DNA from: Pseudomonas arsenicoxydans
Lineage (GTDB): Bacteria; Pseudomonadota; Gammaproteobacteria; Pseudomonadales; Pseudomonadaceae
Assembly: GCF_900103875.1 (NCBI RefSeq)
Contig: NZ_LT629705.1
Location: 2,861,001 to 2,925,000 of the forward strand
Length of the DNA: 64,000 nt
Direction: 5' to 3'
Position 1 is the first letter of the stretch; each line of letters starts with the position of its first letter. The notes below the pieces were generated by a model. It was not told where the DNA came from, ran no database searches, and saw nothing but the letters and a program-made list of their open reading frames with translations. Below, one piece after another: positions 62,201 through 64,000 of this stretch. A program made the translations under genes and the position numbers.

Positions 62201-63470
62201 GTTTAGGGCTCTCGAGGATCAGGATGGCGCGGAAGTCATTGACGTTGGTGCGGGTCGGCTCGGTGACGATCAGTGCGTCCAGCGCCTCGAAATAGCCGTA
62301 GCCATTGTTGTTGTCCAACTCGTCGCTGGCGCTCAAACCGAGGGCGGCGGCGCGGGCGTAGCTGTCCGGGGTCATGATTGCGCCGGCGTTGTCTTCGGAG
62401 CCGTCGATGCCATCGGTGTCCCCAGCCAACGCGTAGACGCCAGGCAGGCCTTTGAGGCTGTCGGTCAGGCTCAGGAGGAATTCGGCGTTGCGTCCGCCAC
62501 GACCATTGCCGCGCACGGTGACGGTGGTTTCGCCACCGGACAGAATCACGCAAGGCGCCGCCAGGGGCTGGCCATGCAGGACGATCTGCCGGGCGATGCC
62601 GGCGTGGACCTTCGCCACTTCCCGGGACTCGCCTTCCAGGTCACCGAGGATCAGCGGGCTGAAACCGGCCTGACGGCATTTCACCGCTGCCGCTTCCAGG
62701 GATTGCTGCGGACGGGCGATCAATTGGAAATGACTGCGCGCCAGGCTCGGATCGCCAGGTTTGACGGTTTCCGATTCCGGGCTTTGCAGCCAGGTGCGCA
62801 CCGAGGCCGGTACATCAATGCCATAGCGTTTGAGGATCGCCAGGGCTTCGGCCGACGTGCTTGGGTCGGTCACGGTCGGGCCGGAGGCGATGACCGTGGC
62901 GAGGTCGCCCGGCACATCGGAAATCGCGTAGGTATAAACAGTGGCAGGCCAACAGGCTTTGCCGAGACGGCCGCCCTTGATCGCCGAGAGGTGCTTGCGC
63001 ACGCAGTTCATCTCGCCGATGGTGGCGCCGGATTTGAGCAGGGCTTTGTTGATCGCTTGCTTGTCGGCCAGGGTGATGCCTTTGGCCGGAAGGGCGAGCA
63101 ACGCCGATCCACCGCCCGAGAGCAGGAAGATCACGCGGTCTTCTTCGGTCAGGTTGCTGACCAGTTCCAATACGCGTTTGGCGACGGCTTGGCCGGCGGC
63201 GTCTGGCACCGGGTGAGCGGCTTCGACGACTTCGATTTTTTCGCACGGGGCGCCGTGACCGTAACGCGTCACCACCAGACCTGAGACTTCACCCTGCCAG
63301 CAGCGCTCGACCACCTGGGCCATCGCGGCGGCGGCTTTACCGGCGCCGATGACGATCACCCGACCGCTGCGATCCTTGGGTAAATGGGCTTCGAGGACGT
63401 GTTGCGGATGGGCCGCGTCGATGGCTGTGGCAAACAGCTCGCGCAGCAATTGTTGCGGATCGACCGACAT
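62190..63470 (-). CDS. ttuD: Glycerate kinase (TtuD/MOFRL family)
   Basis: The 426-residue protein of the GckA/TtuD family phosphorylates glycerate, using glycerate from tartronate semialdehyde reduction. Visible motifs: IVIGAGKAAAAMAQVVE (about 35-51), FLLSGGGSALLALPAKGITL, INCVRKHLSAIKGGRL-type segment, and C-terminal MOFRL motifs LSGGETTVTVRGNGRGGRN and AGDTDGIDGSEDNAGAI. Older entries call it hydroxypyruvate reductase. It lies between glxR and pyk. Confidence 0.92.
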   Translation of the reverse strand: MSVDPQQLLRELFATAIDAAHPQHVLEAHLPKDRSGRVIVIGAGKAAAAMAQVVERCWQGEVSGLVVTRYGHGAPCEKIEVVEAAHPVPDAAGQAVAKRVLELVSNLTEEDRVIFLLSGGGSALLALPAKGITLADKQAINKALLKSGATIGEMNCVRKHLSAIKGGRLGKACWPATVYTYAISDVPGDLATVIASGPTVTDPSTSAEALAILKRYGIDVPASVRTWLQSPESETVKPGDPSLARSHFQLIARPQQSLEAAAVKCRQAGFSPLILGDLEGESREVAKVHAGIARQIVLHGQPLAAPCVILSGGETTVTVRGNGRGGRNAEFLLSLTDSLKGLPGVYALAGDTDGIDGSEDNAGAIMTPDSYARAAALGLSASDELDNNNGYGYFEALDALIVTEPTRTNVNDFRAILILESPKHDA

Positions 63471-63520
63471 GGCGGGCTCCCGGAATTCTTGTTATTGGAG
63501 GGTGGAGCAACCCGGATCCT

Positions 63521-63607
63521 TGTGGGAGCCAGCCTGCTGGCGATTCAGGCGCCGAGGTCTATCAGACACATCGCGCCGATTTCATCGCCAGCAGGCTGGC
63601 TCCCACA
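63521..63607. repeat. REPIN between ttuD and glxR
   Basis: TGTGGGAGCCAGCCTGCTGG with CGAT (63521-63544) is the exact reverse complement of 63584-63607, around a 39-bp spacer. The arms carry the GTGGGAGC REP core seen at 23725 and 29310. It lies in the 150-bp gap between glxR and ttuD and may reduce transcription between the two genes. Confidence 0.88.
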
Positions 63608-63620
63608 GGTCAGGCAGGGC

Positions 63621-64000
63621 TTACTTCTTATCTCGAATCGAAAAATTCGCCATGTGTTCCAGGCCCTTGATCAGTGCCGAGTGGTCCCAATTGCTGCCAC
63701 CGATGGCCGCGCAGGTGCTGAACACTTGCTGGGTGTTGGCGGTATTCGGCAGATTGATGTTCAGCTCCTTGGCGCCTTGCAGGGCCAGGTTCAGGTCCTT
63801 CTGGTGCAGGCTGATGCGGAAGCCCGGGTCGAAGGTGCCTTTGATCATGCGCTCGCCGTGCACTTCGAGGATCTTCGACGACGCGAAGCCGCCCATCAGT
63901 GCTTCACGCACCTTGGCCGGATCAGCACCGTTTTTCGAGGCGAACAGCAGCGCTTCGGCCACGGCCTGGATGTTCAGCGCGACGATGATCTGGTTTGCCA
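63621..64000 (-). CDS. glxR: Tartronate semialdehyde reductase (2-hydroxy-3-oxopropionate reductase), C-terminal part
   Basis: The C-terminal 126 residues of a beta-hydroxyacid dehydrogenase run to the window edge. Conserved pieces: ANQIIVALNIQAVAEALLFA, then GGFASSKILEVHGERMIKG, HQKDLNLAL with the family's Lys-Asp-Leu motif, and GSNWDHSALIKGLE. GlxR makes glycerate from tartronate semialdehyde in glyoxylate use; glycerate kinase downstream supports this. The N-terminal NAD domain is outside the window. Confidence 0.88.
   Translation of the reverse strand, partial: ANQIIVALNIQAVAEALLFASKNGADPAKVREALMGGFASSKILEVHGERMIKGTFDPGFRISLHQKDLNLALQGAKELNINLPNTANTQQVFSTCAAIGGSNWDHSALIKGLEHMANFSIRDKK

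Noticed and set aside
1..64000. CRISPR arrays, tRNA or rRNA genes, prophage or IS elements
   Set aside because: No regularly spaced direct repeats with unique spacers, no tRNA-like cloverleaf that I could recognise, and no transposase or phage genes were seen.

Overview
The window looks like a chromosomal segment of a Pseudomonas species, probably of the P. fluorescens complex. This is inferred from the gene order (flagellin glycosylation, fliC-flaG-fliD-fliS, fleQ-fleS-fleR, fliE-J, hsbA-hsbR-hptB, fliK-fliR-flhB, flhA-flhF-fleN-fliA, cheY-Z-A-B, motC-motD, ParA, CheW, then ccmA-I), from the GC-rich codon use, and from Pseudomonas-type REP palindromes (GTGGGAGC- and GTAGGAGC-type arms). No database search was possible.

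Regions: (1) 1-5611 is a flagellin glycosylation block. It holds the end of pseF, a pseG-pseH fusion, pseI, a beta-ketoacyl-ACP synthase III, a Maf/DUF115 glycosyltransferase and a small unknown gene. (2) 5751-9482 is the filament operon region with a short 283-residue flagellin, flaG, fliD, fliS and a fliT-like gene. (3) 9540-13852 holds the regulators fleQ, fleS and fleR. (4) 13904-29285 encodes basal body, switch and export genes, with the HsbA-HsbR-HptB signalling module between fliJ and fliK. (5) 29454-34692 is flhA-flhF-fleN-fliA. (6) 34847-43855 holds chemotaxis, stator (MotC/MotD) and polar ParA/CheW-like genes. (7) 43972-45872 on the minus strand is an orphan FlhB C-terminal protein and a second FliK-like protein. 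(8) 46070-53456 is the complete cytochrome c maturation operon ccmABCDEFGHI plus a lipoprotein. (9) 53511-64000 is a mixed region: a broken PIN-toxin/antitoxin pair, an SDR oxidoreductase, an MFS exporter, a frameshifted exported protein, a sulfate-binding protein, a potassium channel, a urea transporter, pyruvate kinase, glycerate kinase and the end of tartronate semialdehyde reductase.

Regulation that can be read directly: five sites with exact GG-N10-GC spacing (sigma-54 type) precede fleSR, fliE, fliK, fliL and flhA. Two sigma-28-type sites (T[C/A]AAG-N14-GACGATA) precede fliC and fliS. fleQ has a sigma-70-like promoter. This fits the known Pseudomonas cascade FleQ/RpoN -> FleSR -> FliA.

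Most of the window is conserved core flagellar and ccm biology. The items most worth a second look are: a PIN toxin inactivated by one in-frame TGA, with its antitoxin and a roughly 9-bp-phased CGAA repeat array upstream; a one-base frameshift in a G5 run of an exported protein; the KAS-III enzyme inside the pseudaminic acid block; the FlhB-fragment/FliK-like pair; four P2-like repeats in CheA; a possible 35-codon ORF between flhF and fleN; and several REPIN palindromes at operon boundaries. I did not find a clearly new defence or biosynthetic system, nor any tRNA, rRNA, CRISPR array, prophage or IS element.
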